A stretch of DNA of 64,000 bases, taken from the NCBI GenBank assembly GCA_032718475.1, contig JAUCBJ010004440.1, forward strand, positions 55,527 through 119,526. The letters run 5' to 3'. Position numbers and translations under genes: made by a program. This DNA is from Nemertoderma westbladi (lineage: Eukaryota > Xenacoelomorpha > Nemertodermatida > Nemertodermatidae). Numbering within the stretch: the stretch's first letter is position 1; the number at the start of each line of letters is the position of its first letter. Below the pieces are notes generated by a model. The model did not search any database and was not told the origin of the DNA. It was given only the letters and a program-made list of their open reading frames with translations. Shown piece after piece: positions 46,021 to 57,260 of the stretch.

Positions 46021-47437
46021 CCCTGTTGAAAATTCATAGTACATTTCCTAAGATTTGCAAGTTCCTTGCTATCAGTTTATTACACTTGTCAAAATATGTT
46101 TAGTAACAAAAATTTGGTAAACTTAATAGAGCATGTAAGTTATTTCTTTAGTTTTAATAAATATTGCAAGTGTTACTTTGCTCTCTTATATTTTGCAGGT
46201 ACTTGCCATGTTCCTGCAAAGTATTGCATATATGCAGATGTAGGCTTACTGCAGTACTGTTAGTTGTTGGGCAAGCTTGTACTTGCCTGAGTCTAGGCAT
46301 AACAATGTCACTGTATTACATACAACAGTTCAGTAGTTTCAGTGGGGCCTGCCAGTTGTCAGGTCTGAATGCAGCTATCCCAGGTAGCCCATGACGACCA
46401 CGAAAGAAATTAAACGTTCATATTTGGTACTTTTTTCCTGCGAATCTGAATCCGAATCTGAATCTTTAATATAGGTAAAAAATGCTGACGTTGTAATTTA
46501 ACGTCATAACTGGATCAAAATTGAATAAGAACCAAAACAAACGAATATTTAGCATTCCTATTACATTATTCAGTTTTGCGTTCATTTTTGGTGATTTAAT
46601 GAGTGATTCCTCTGCTTACCAAAGCTGCTATGTTGGAAAGAAATAAGATAAGAAAATAATGAAGAAAGAAAGCCGAAAAATTTTGTTTTGTTTAAACCAA
46701 ATACTATTAAATTATGTTGAGATAAAGCAGATATATATGCGTTGGAATGTTCAAGCTATTAATATCGCAAGATAGATTTTTTTAATCGCAAAACATTATT
46801 TTTAAATTTTACAGTTTTCTTATGCTTCAATTGCTTTTGTGTATTATTTATATTTTTGAATAGATATAAAATGTCAAATGACCTATTACAAGGTCTTAAC
46901 GTGAATAAATTGTCGTAGATTTATCAATATGAATATTCTATTTAGTCTGAAAATAAGATAAATTATATTAATCTAACTAATCGTTTAAGAATATGTGGGG
47001 CATCACCAAAATATATCAAGGATACTCTCATATCACTATGGATTAAATATTTTCATATATACTCTGCTGTTTCCTGTTCTAAATGTATAGGGTATTGTAG
47101 GTGTAGGCCTGTAGAATGTAGGGTGTAGGGATTAGGGATTGGATAAGGTACCCCCCCCCCCCCTCCCATCTACACAGAACATGCACAGACAGTGCAGTGA
47201 TTGGTCAGTCTCACGTTTGAGTTATATATTATAATTTACAGTGATAAATTTATAATTACTTTCTATTTACATGACATACCGTTTACAATTACCAAGTGCC
47301 TAATTAAAACTTTACATTCATAGAAAGATTTGGCTTATTAAGTGATATACTTTACATATCTTGGCAAGTACTTGTTAAGAAGATAGCAAGTAGACTTTAC
47401 AAGTACTTAGTATGTGTAGCAGGGATTTTCAACAGGG
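46021..47437. mobile_element. Terminal-inverted-repeat element inside the satellite, 1417 bp
   Basis: The ends are CCCTGTTGAAAATT and ATTTTCAACAGGG. Subterminal CTTGCTATC and CAAGTACTTG words recur in both halves. It separates two blocks of one 23-bp satellite, so it inserted after the array formed. There is no coding capacity. A clear target duplication is not visible because the flanks are C-runs. Confidence 0.7.
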
Positions 47438-49061
47438 CCATTAATACCGTGTAGGCGTCCACCCATTAATACCATGTAGGCCCACCCTTTACTACCATGT
47501 AGGCCCACCCATAACTACCGTGTCTGTAGGCCCACCCATTACTACCATGTAGGCCCACCCATGACTACCGTGTAGGCCCACCGATGACTACCGTGTAGGC
47601 CCACCTATGACTACCGTGTAGGCCCACCTATGACTACCGTGTAGACCCACCTATGACTACCGTGTAGGCCTACCGATGACTACCGTGTAGGCCCAACGAT
47701 GACTACCGTGTAGGCCCACCTATGACTACCGTGTAGGCTCACCTATGACTACCGTGTAGGCGCACCCATTACTACCATGTAGGCTCATCCATAACTACCG
47801 TGTAGGCCCACCCATTACTACAATGTAGGCCCACCCATTACTACCGTGTAGGCCCGCCCACCCATTAATACCGTGTAGGCCCACCCCCACCCATGACTAC
47901 CGTGTAGATCCACGCATGACTAACGTGTAGGCCCACCGATGACTACCTTGTAGGCCCACCTATGACTACCGTGTAGGCCCACCTATGACTACCGTGTAGG
48001 CCCACCTATGACTACCGTGTAGGTCCACATATGACTACCGTGTAGGCCCACCGATGACTACCATGTAGGCCCACCCATTACTACCGTGTAGGCCCACCCA
48101 TTACTACCGTGTAGGCCCACCCAGTACTACCGTGTAGGCCCACCCAGTACTACTTTGTAGGCACACCCATGACTATCGTGTAGGCCCACCTATGACTACC
48201 GTGTAGGCCCACCAATTTCTACCGTGTAGGCCCACCCATTACTACCGTGTAGATCCACGCATGACTAACGTGTAGGCCCACCGATGACTACCTTGTAGGC
48301 CCACATATGACTACCGTGTAGGCCCACCGATGACTACCATGTAGGCCCACCCATTACTACCGTGTAGGCCCACCCAGTACTACTTTGTAGGCCCACCCAT
48401 GACTATCGTGTAGGCCCACCTATGACTACCGTGTAGGCCCACCAATTTCTACCGTGTAGGCCCACCCATTACTACCGTGTAGGCCCACCCATAACTACCG
48501 TGTAGACCCACCCATTACTACCGTGTAGGCCAACCCATAACTACCGTGTAGGCCCACCCATGACTACCGTGTAGGCCCACCCATGACTACCATGTAGGCT
48601 CACGCATAACTACCGTGTAGGCCGACCCATTACTACCGTGTTGGCCCACCCATTACTACCGTGTAGGCCCACATATGACTACCGTGTAGGCCCACCCATT
48701 ACTACCGTATAGGCCCACCCATGACTACCGTGTAGGCCCACCTATGACTACCGTGTAGGCTCACCTATGACTACCGTGTTAGCCCACCCATTACTACCGT
48801 GTAGTCCCACCCATTACTATTTTGTTGGCCCACCCATTACTACCGTGTAGGCCCACCTATGACTACCGTGTAGGCGCACCGATGACTACCGTGTAGGCCC
48901 ACCCATTAATACCGTGTCGGCCCATCCGTTACTATCGTGAAGGCCCACCCATTATTACTTTGTAGGCCCACCAATGACTACCGTGTGGGCCCACCTATAA
49001 CTACCGTGTAGGCCCACCCATTACTACCGTATAGGCCCACCCATTACTACCGTGTAGACAC
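47438..49061 (+). repeat. 23-bp satellite, block 2, about 70 units
   Basis: Same unit as block 1, but enriched in CCTATGACTACC and CCGATGACTACC variants and more diverged. It contains a near-repeat of a segment of about 230 bp (47905-48140 against 48240-48400). Confidence 0.95.
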
Positions 49062-49745
49062 ACTTGTCACTACCCCATAGGCCTACTTGCGACTTGGACA
49101 AGGTTTTGACTAGAACTGCGGTTCTAATGACGCATAATGCTAATAATAGTACATAATAATTATTAATACTACTGTAATATTTACTTACATTTTTCTGTCG
49201 GTATTTGTATGTATCTGTGAACCTAATTAGTTGATAGAAGTTCGGGTGCACCAATCCTATTTGTGCTCCAAGCCATGGCTCAGACCGAGGTCCTTGGTCC
49301 AGCACACTATTACCGGGAAACGCAGGGTTGTGATTGGCTATCTCCTACCTTTCAGAGTTCAGAAGCTCACAGCCCAGTAAGAACTCCTCAAAGACATACC
49401 GTCAGTCAGAAAAGGTAGAGTACGTTTAAATTGAGTCAATGTTATTATTATACACATGATTGCGTATCACGCGCGCTTGATCTGCACATGCATCAATGTA
49501 ATAGGGAAAATCGACCAAATAACAGCTCTGATTATTCCCGACGAATCAAAATGTAACCTGTTCTATTTAATCATTCTGATTTTGATCATCATGGTGATAA
49601 TTACGGGTCATAGATTATATGCATGACGATGAAAATGTGGTTGCTACATACAATTACTGTATAATTACTAGAAATTATGTCAGCAAAGCAAGCTGACGTG
49701 GTACAATAGGCCGATGAGGATTGTTCATCTTTATTGCCAACCCAT
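49062..49745. other. Non-coding stretch
   Basis: No gene was recognised. Confidence 0.5.
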
Positions 49746-49769
49746 TACAGTTCTTATTAGTGACCGTGG

Positions 49770-50417
49770 TATTATATATATGGACATATGGTATTAATGG
49801 TGTACCGTATTTTTCACGGCCTTGTTGACCTTACGTTTAGTAACTACTTTTCACGTGCGCCAGTAAAAGGGCTACGTGGACACAGCTATAAACTTCATAT
49901 TCCGTATTGCAGACTACAACTTTGTAAGAACTCTTTTAACTACCGCACTGTTCCATTCTGGAATTCTTTATCGCAAGATATTGTTGATGCTAAAAACCTA
50001 CAAATTTTTTCTCGTAAATTATTAACGTTCGATTTCAAGTCACACTGTTCGGTCGACCATTGGTGCAAATAGCCGTTTAACTTTTTACTTATTTATATTA
50101 TTTTTTAAACTATTTTTTTTAAGGTTTTGTATCCGTTGTGTGATTGTGTTTGTTATTTTTATTTCATTCCTACCTATTTTATTAAGTAATAACCAATGAA
50201 ACTATTTTTATCACAATATTTATCACTATACTATACTGTATGTACACATATATTTACACTTAATTTATCTTCTTTTAAAACATTTAAATCGCCCCTTTAA
50301 GTGCCTCGAGCCTGGGCGGCGATCTCCCTCGAAAAATTGTCGATTGCTTATATTTAGTATTTCTTAATTCTACTGTATTGGTTATACTATATATATTTTA
50401 ATGTATGTTATCGTGTA

Positions 50418-50453
<36 letters not shown>

Positions 50454-50460
50454 AGACCAC
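49770..50460 (+). mobile_element. L2/CR1-like retrotransposon, 3' end with AAAT tail
   Basis: The plus strand encodes the conserved C-terminal tail of a reverse transcriptase protein: RGHSYKL near 49880, NSFNYRTVPFWNSLSQDIV near 49930, then a stop at about 50070. A 3' UTR ends in a (AAATA/AAAT)n run at 50417-50455. A 5'-truncated insertion. Confidence 0.72.
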
Positions 50461-50711
50461 ATTATTATTATGTGCTACAATTACTGAAGATTTGAAAAGT
50501 CTATTTGTATATATTTTTGGATGTAATACAAAAAATTAAACGGTTTTTATTTTAATAATTGGATGAGGGAGTAGGGGGGGGGGGGGGGGGCAATTCAAAT
50601 CGCCTCACTCTGTCCTCTGTCTGATTTTACTCGTCAGCACTTAATGTAAGTTATTTAATTGGATTAACTAAAAGTACTTAATATAATACAGTTATCAAAT
50701 AAATCTTTCAG

Positions 50712-50894
50712 ATTCTCCCAACATCTCGAGACATTGGAGTCGGAGGAACCGCGGTTACCATGGGGACGAGCCCGTAGTTATGGTGGGATTGGTCCTCTCA
50801 ATATTCCTGAGAGTTTGAGGCCCAAATCGGAACCTCCTGTTAGTGTGGAGAAGGGCCATCGACATTTCGGTAGCGGCATCTTCCCATATCCAAG
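50712..50894 (+). CDS. Orphan internal exon candidate, unknown protein
   Basis: A 183-base stretch is open in one frame, bounded by a good acceptor (AAATCTTTCAG) and a good donor (AAG/GTGAGC). Both borders are phase 2, and 183 is a multiple of three. It encodes about 60 residues rich in Pro, Gly and Arg, with GGIGPLNIPESLRPK and KGHRHFGSGIFPYPR. The composition is unlike the repeats around it. I do not recognise the family. No partner exon was found in the window, so it may belong to a large gene with long repeat-filled introns. Confidence 0.5.
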
Positions 50895-50998
50895 GTGAGC
50901 TGATATTTATTTAGTTACAATCAAAATTCTTTCAACTACAGTATTTTTAAATTAGTTTAATCAAATTTATTTATATAGAAATATACCGCTATTTATTA

Positions 50999-51510
50999 TT
51001 AGGACTCTAATTTACTGGTATAGGTTTCAAACTCTACAGGTCAAATGGGGGTCTACATTAACTGATAGGTTTCATGTAACAAATGGTGTAAAACAAGGCG
51101 GTATTCTAAGTCCGTATTTATTTAATGTGTATATGGATAATTTATCGGATAAACTTATGTGCACTAATGTTGGATGCATGTTTGACGGGTACAGAATTAA
51201 CCATCTAATTTATGCTGACGACATCTGTTTATTATCTAACTCTGCCGTAGGTTTACAATTACTAATAAATACGTGTTTTGATTACAGTATCAGCCACAGT
51301 ATTTTGTTTAACCTAAAGAAATCAAAGATTATGTTTTTCAATCACCGTTCGAGCAACCTAGTTAATATGGCACCTATGTACTTACACGATAGAGTAATTT
51401 CTAGAACCGATAAGTATATTTACTTAGAGAATCACAGAAAATTCCGAGCTGGCTCTGATGCTCAGAAAATAGTAAACAAAGACCGTAATGCATTGCGCGA
51501 GTTTCCATAG
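50999..51510 (+). mobile_element. CR1-like reverse transcriptase fragment
   Basis: The plus strand has VTNGVKQGGILSPYLFNVYM, then an intact YADD box (INHLIYADDICLLS near 51200) and LFNLKKSKIMFF. It is related to the element at 12240-16500. It is cut off at both sides, with a break after KYIYLE. Confidence 0.75.
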
Positions 51511-53487
51511 GTTTATGTTAGACATAAAGTGAAAATTGCTCTGATTGGCTGAATAAGGCAGAACAAAGAACCTCCACGTCCACAAAGAATCAGCTGACAG
51601 ATTTCGTCATCTTGGTTCTAATTCCTTCCCGTCGCGTAGTTGGATAAATTTAGGGCTATTTTAGAGTATTCTGCGCATTGCTTAAAAATGACTTGTTATG
51701 TCCGTAAAAGCTTTTACAACTGCAATTCTATGGATTTCCAACAAAGGAGATGGGGTCGTGGACGAAAATCGTGATCCAGCGGGTGGGATTGGCTGCTATT
51801 GACCGCGGGTTTCTTTCTTGGTGTGACCCTCGCGCTGTTTAGAGCTCGTAGAATATCATTCGGTGTATACAGACAGTCAGATTAGTATCAAGTCTATAAT
51901 ATATTGTGCCAATCAAATCTATTAATTAGTTTGCATTAATGCGCTAGACCTTTTATTTCTTATGCTTTTATGTATGTATTGTATTGTCAAACCTTTTATT
52001 AAGCCGTTATTTTATAATACTTTACAATGCACCATTGATATAACATTGCCATACCATTTTAATATTAATATTATGATAATAGCGAATGAAAAAAATGTCA
52101 TAGTTATTAAAGTATTTAAATTCGAACGTTTCGATTTAATCAATAAATCATCATCAGCGTAGGCTAAATTGGAGAGATACGCCTATTCCTACTATCGGAA
52201 GAAACGGTAACAATACCTGCAATATCCTACTGTAAAGTTTGTAAATCAAATCATAAATCCGACCTTCTCACCAAAACAGTAAACCCTAAGTAAGCGAATA
52301 TATTGCAGTATCGATCTCTTTTAACCGGTGAGGCAGAAAACAGTCTACGAGCAGACAAACTTCGATAAAACAAAATCCCGCGCAGCGAATCCTAAAATCA
52401 GGCTGACTCACTGACGGACTAAGGGGCTCGTATACTTTGCCGCGGTGTGATTTATATGGTTGGGCAAAGGGACGCTAGCTAGGTATAGAGCAGATTTGGA
52501 GATGTCTAACTAGCGGGCAAAGCACAGTACGGACAAAGTTAATTTTATATATTTCGAGGTGTAAATAATTTCTAACGCGCGTGTGTTAATTCTGAACGGT
52601 CAAAAACAGTTTTGCTCCTTCACATATATAATTACTGGGTACGGTGTGCATTTACGAATATTCTAATTTTATAACTTGTAGGTCCAATACTCACGAATGA
52701 TAAGGTTTCTTCCCCTCTTGCGTATTTCCAGGACTCAAATTCAGGCATAAGGTTAATACTACGCCCAGAATTCGGCAATTTTAGGTACCAGGTCCCTGAT
52801 ACTAAGAAGAGATGTGTTAGTTTACTACTGTAGGCGTACGGGTACTAATAGCTATCCTGGCTCCTATCTAGAATTTTAGTCACCCAGGTAGTCCGGGTAA
52901 CTTCCTATTAGGGCGTTGGCGGGGACACGGTAGATGTTAGTATATCCCTGATAGCCTCAATTTATTTTGCGCCTAGCGTAAACTGCCCTACCGCCTGAAC
53001 GGTACAATCCCAATTCAGGTGAAAACACAGCAACCCCCCTAGCCTACAAGTTCTGATGTAATGGACACTGTCGTACTGCAAATAGTCGCACACACACCTG
53101 TACTTAGCAAGAGTTAAGCGTACAGTTTGCTGCACCCTAACCAATGTGTATGCCTTGTACCGGTGTGCCTACGTCCTATCTGCGTACTAGTATCGGCCTG
53201 CGCTATCCCTCTCTCCCGTAGGAATATGAAGGTCTACTGTGGGTTTTCCTGAATCAAGACAGTACAGTCCTTATGATGTAATTTTGGGCTTACAGCGTGT
53301 CACTACGTCTACCTTTTGATCTTTTGGTCTTACACTTAGGTAGCAAGGATCGAACGCTGTCTAACCTTTCAGGCGATGGGCGAATAACTCTAAGATGGTA
53401 TTGCGGGTTGTCTCTCGTCTACATTCCCGTGATGTTCCCGTTCATTGCTGCGGCCCGATCTCTAGCCGGCCATCCTGTCCCTGAGTT
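51511..53487. other. Non-coding stretch upstream of the BEL terminal region
   Basis: No gene is convincing. Part may be the distal end of the BEL/Pao terminal repeat, whose edge cannot be fixed because the partner repeat lies outside the window. Confidence 0.4.
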
Positions 53488-53900
53488 TGTTCACCGTAGT
53501 GAATTCATAGTAAAACAGAAAAGCTGAGAGAATATTCTGACTTTATTACAGAAGACACAATTATAATACAATGTAATCTGAGAATAAACTAAGCACGACA
53601 GAATATTGATAAGATAATCTGAGAAAGATTGAGATATAAGATTGAAGATTGAGATAACTAATGAACGAATCGCACCTTTATATACTAAATTTGTGCTGCA
53701 ATCAATCGAGAAAATTCTCGATTGTTCTATGGGTTCTAACAAGGTTTTAAAGATAGCTTATTGGTCCAGCTAATATATAACTTGCACGACATTGGTTACA
53801 ATCAAATAACTACAGCCTTATTGGTACAGACAAATGCAATTAATTTGTAGCGGTTAATTTAAATGAGTTGAAATTCTGCACAAAAAATAATTCGCACTTA

Positions 53901-53969
53901 CTAGGATTCGAACTCGATACCTACTACACATATAATTTCCAACGCTCTACCAACTGAGCTACTGAACCA
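53901..53969 (-). repeat. tRNA-like Pol III head (pseudo-tRNA or SINE)
   Basis: The minus strand has a perfect A box TAGCTCAGTTGG and B box AGTTCGAATCC, but the anticodon and T stems do not pair. A T-run follows. It is read as a SINE-like relic within the BEL 3' region. Confidence 0.5.
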
Positions 53970-54279
53970 CTTGACCGATGGGTGCACAATAGATAGAACC
54001 AATACTAATGAGAACTCAAAGCAATCTTTACAAAGTTAATTCGAATAAAATAAAATTTTGAAAATCCACGGCATTTAGGGAATATAATTCTATACCGCTC
54101 CATGAAAACAGGATATTATCGTGCATAAAATATACGGTTTTCACCAATAATCAATCAAACTATAGAATACTTAGGGCGTACTTACATATTTACAATTAAA
54201 TTTCAAACAATACTTCCTTTTTACGTAATGATTCGATACAAAAATAATTACAAATTCAAACTTTACGTAGTTAAGGCTT

Positions 54280-54875
54280 TACTAAGTAAGTACAATATAA
54301 ATCTAAATTAAATTCACCAATATAAATCTATTGCATCTCAGATATTGCATAAATTCAAACAATTACAAATACAAATAAATGAAAACAATAAGAAAGGCTC
54401 GCGAGTCTTCCATCTACTATTGCATCCCAAATATTGCATAAATTCAAATAATTACAAATACTTTCGTACCTAAATGTAGATTGCATAAGTTTGGAATAAT
54501 TACAAATATGAGTCTTTCTGAGCACAAAATTTTCTATCTATAAAACTTTCTATTTCACTGTAAATACAAATACTGCTTATAAATTGCATAATATCCGGAA
54601 CAATATAAATTGCATAAGTTCGGAATAAGATAAATTGCATAAGTTCGAAATAATCACGTAAATATAAAATATAAATTCTTACTAAATATAAGTTTACTAA
54701 ATATAAGTCTTTACTAAATATAAATATAAACTGCATAAGTTTAGAATAATATAAACCTTTTGCATCTCAAATATGAAACATAAATCTTTCAAATATAAGT
54801 TCCTTCTAAATATAAACTTTCTAAATTTCATAAATTCGGAACAATACAAATTGCATAAGTTTATAAAACATATAA
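54280..54875. repeat. Degenerate repeats of ATTGCATAAGTTCGGAATAA
   Basis: About nine copies of an ATTGCATAA(G/A)TT(C/T)(G/A)(G/A)AA word with variable AT-rich spacers of 20-60 bases. They lie between the extra zinc-knuckle frame and the promoter-like part of the BEL element, where enhancer repeats of a U3 would be. Confidence 0.65.
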
Positions 54876-54938
54876 TTCAAAATAAATCACAAATCATAAG
54901 AAAGGCCCACGAGTCTTCCGTCCACCCTTGTCCTCCCT

Positions 54939-56641
54939 TTATCGCTTAGTAGATCGAGCCCTGCCGCGTCCTCGAAAACTGCGCACAGGTGACTTTGCTC
55001 GCGATATGGGACTTGTGGGGCGAGTCACTGGTTTACTTGGGACGTTGAGAGACGGTGCAACTATTTCCTCACAAATTCGTCTATTTGGCATCCCAAAACC
55101 TCGACCGATTCCTCGTGACCGATCAGTCGTCACTACAGTTGGTAGAACGTCTGGGAACTCGCGAAAGGCGGACGACGCAGACCCAAGAGTAGCTTGCGCC
55201 CCCTGTTGATCAGCTGGTGTATGTCCCGATCCTCCTACCGGTTCTCTTGGAAGTGATACCGTATCCCGAGTAACTCGAATAGTCGGCTCAACTCCCTTGC
55301 GTTCTTCTACATTAATAATTTTCTTCAATTGTTGGCCCACCTTCTGGACCCGTATGATCCTACCCTGCCCGTCCTCCCGAGGGTGACGTGCAGACGGCGC
55401 AACCGGAGTGGCTGATATATTTGTCGCCTCTAGGACCTCCTCTTCCTCGAATACGCTCGCTCGTATACGTTTGTGGTAAAACGCGGCTCGGTACGCCCAT
55501 GCGACGGTTAACCAAGCTCCTTTATTCCGCTTTTCGGTTCGGAAACGATCAAATTCACCATACGTGATACGATTTACGACTTTCTGAAATTTCCACGTGT
55601 TTTTGTTATCTGGGTGAATCTGTAACAGATACTCGCGCACCACTCGGAATCCGCTGTCGTGGGGCAAAATATCGACAACCTCGATAAGTTCGTCATATTG
55701 AGGCATAGCGGAGATGTATCCTTCCGACATCATCGTCTGGGGATTTACCGCCCAAAATCCGAGATGCGCTCTCATCGGAAACCGTCTTCTCTGTGCCGAT
55801 ACATGTTCGTCGGCTAAATCTTCCCACTCATCAAATAACTTCCTCACAAGTTTTACAGATTCGTGTTCATAAGGTATATCTCTCAGTTGGCATTCAGATG
55901 CTCGATGTCCCTTTATATTGCAGTAAGTACATTGAGCCATAAATCTCCAGCAAGTATAAAAGGTATGAGACCCTTGATCCCCACACCATCCACAGATTAG
56001 CTGAGTCGTAGTAATGTGCTTTCCACTGCACTTTGCCATATGATGTCCAGCGACGCCACATTTACTACACATCGTATTGGCAGGGTACCACACTCGTTCG
56101 TATATAAGATCTCCAATCGGTCGAGCGCTTCCTCCCATACTATAATCGTAATCATCTGGGTCTATGGGTTGGTAGGTTTCTGAAGGTTGTATACAAACTA
56201 TAGCATCTGTTGCTTCAAGTTGTCGAATCTCCGTCTGAGATTTCTTCGGGAGGTTCCTTTTTATCTCAAGAAGTTCCTCTAAAGGATCGTCGGCGATCGC
56301 AGTAGTTACGTCGAATTCATCACCAAGGTGACCGATAGGCGCACGCGTCTGCCGTGATTCATCCGTAATCTCCACGATACGTTCTCCTTCATAGGGTAAC
56401 AATGTAAACATAGATGGTCTTTCGATAAGAGATCCCGCACAGCGAAGATGCACGTCTCGAAATATGCTAAATCCTGCTCGAGTAAAGGCATTGCTGTCTT
56501 TGCGAGCTTCGCTGTACTTTCTGATAATTCCTTTATACCAAATATAGTGTAGTCTTTTGCTCCAAATCGTTCGAATGAAGCTGCCGCCTCCTCTTGGATA
56601 TCATATCCCCATCTCGGCTCTCTTTGTATCCCTTTCTCCAT
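54939..56641 (-). CDS. BEL/Pao accessory ORF with three CCHC zinc knuckles, N-terminal frame broken
   Basis: The main frame (stop at 54939, open back to about 56604) shows three zinc knuckles at residues 129-142, 154-168 and 175-188, numbered from codon 56453. Two are C-x2-C-x4-H-x4-C (CSKCGVAGHHMAKC, CTYCNIKGHRASEC); the middle has one extra residue. The tail is basic, ending RGRGRARSTKR. A second frame from ATG 56641 to 56306 overlaps the start and reads as plausible protein (GYDIQEEAAASFERFG). So the gene may need a frameshift or be mutated. It lies same-strand, downstream of gag-pol, where some elements carry env, but no signal peptide or membrane segment is seen. Its role is unknown; nucleic-acid binding is likely. 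Confidence 0.65.
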
Positions 56642-56749
56642 AATTAGAGGTGTAGTTACATAATCATTACTACTAGAGGGAATACAACAGAGTTTGTGGT
56701 TAGTTGTGAGGAGACGTGAGAGTTTCGTCTGCCTTTTGGGCTTCGACAA

Positions 56750-57260
56750 CGCTCTAACCTCCTACCCATAGCCTAAGATCTAGGGTTTCTTTAATGACAC
56801 GCTGCTTCTTATCTAAAATGAGTCTAAAATACTCACTTTTTGATCCCAAACTATTATCAGAAAATAAGCAGTCAAGAATTAGTAATAAATATAGGGGAGT
56901 CTATTTTGACGTAACTTATTGAAACAAGACCGTGTAAAATTTAATTAAAATTTTAAGAAAGGCTCGCAAGTCTTCCTCTCTTGTTTCTCTAATTTTAAGT
57001 TCCACCCGACTGTACCCTGAAATCTATTCACTGGAGAAAATTTTAAAAATTTTTCAAATCCAAATGGATTGTCTACAATTTCGAAAATGTCTCAATATTG
57101 TGAGTTCCAAGTAGAATTCCATTTCTTATACCTCCAAATCCCGCTCCTATGTGACACATAAGGGTACCACCCTCAATGTTCACATATAAAGACAATGGAA
57201 TTCTACCGCTGTCCTTACTACGGTGTACAGGTACGTGGAAATCTATTTGTAAACTCCTAA
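56750..57260 (-). other. Spacer between gag-pol and the accessory ORF
   Basis: About 510 bases without a gene. It contains at 56956-56983 an exact copy of a 28-base stretch from inside gag-pol (59496-59523). Confidence 0.7.

Larger units (their letters stand above)
53488..54938 (-). promoter_or_regulatory. BEL/Pao 3' region with probable LTR promoter
   Basis: On the minus strand a promoter layout appears: CCAAT boxes near 53820, 53793 and 53763, a TATA box TATATAAAGG at 53684-53675 and AATAAA at 53547-53542, about 130 bases later. That is the usual U3-R order of an LTR. TGTGCACC (about 53988) and GGTGAACA (53495-53488) could be its ends. Upstream, near the last stop codon, AAAGGGAGGACAAGGG could serve as a polypurine tract. 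LTR limits remain uncertain. Confidence 0.5.

Noticed and set aside
53901-53969. Functional tRNA gene
   Set aside because: The A and B boxes are good, but anticodon and T stems do not pair.
54939-56641. Envelope gene of a retrovirus-like element
   Set aside because: No signal peptide, membrane segment or glycoprotein cysteine pattern; instead zinc knuckles and a basic tail.
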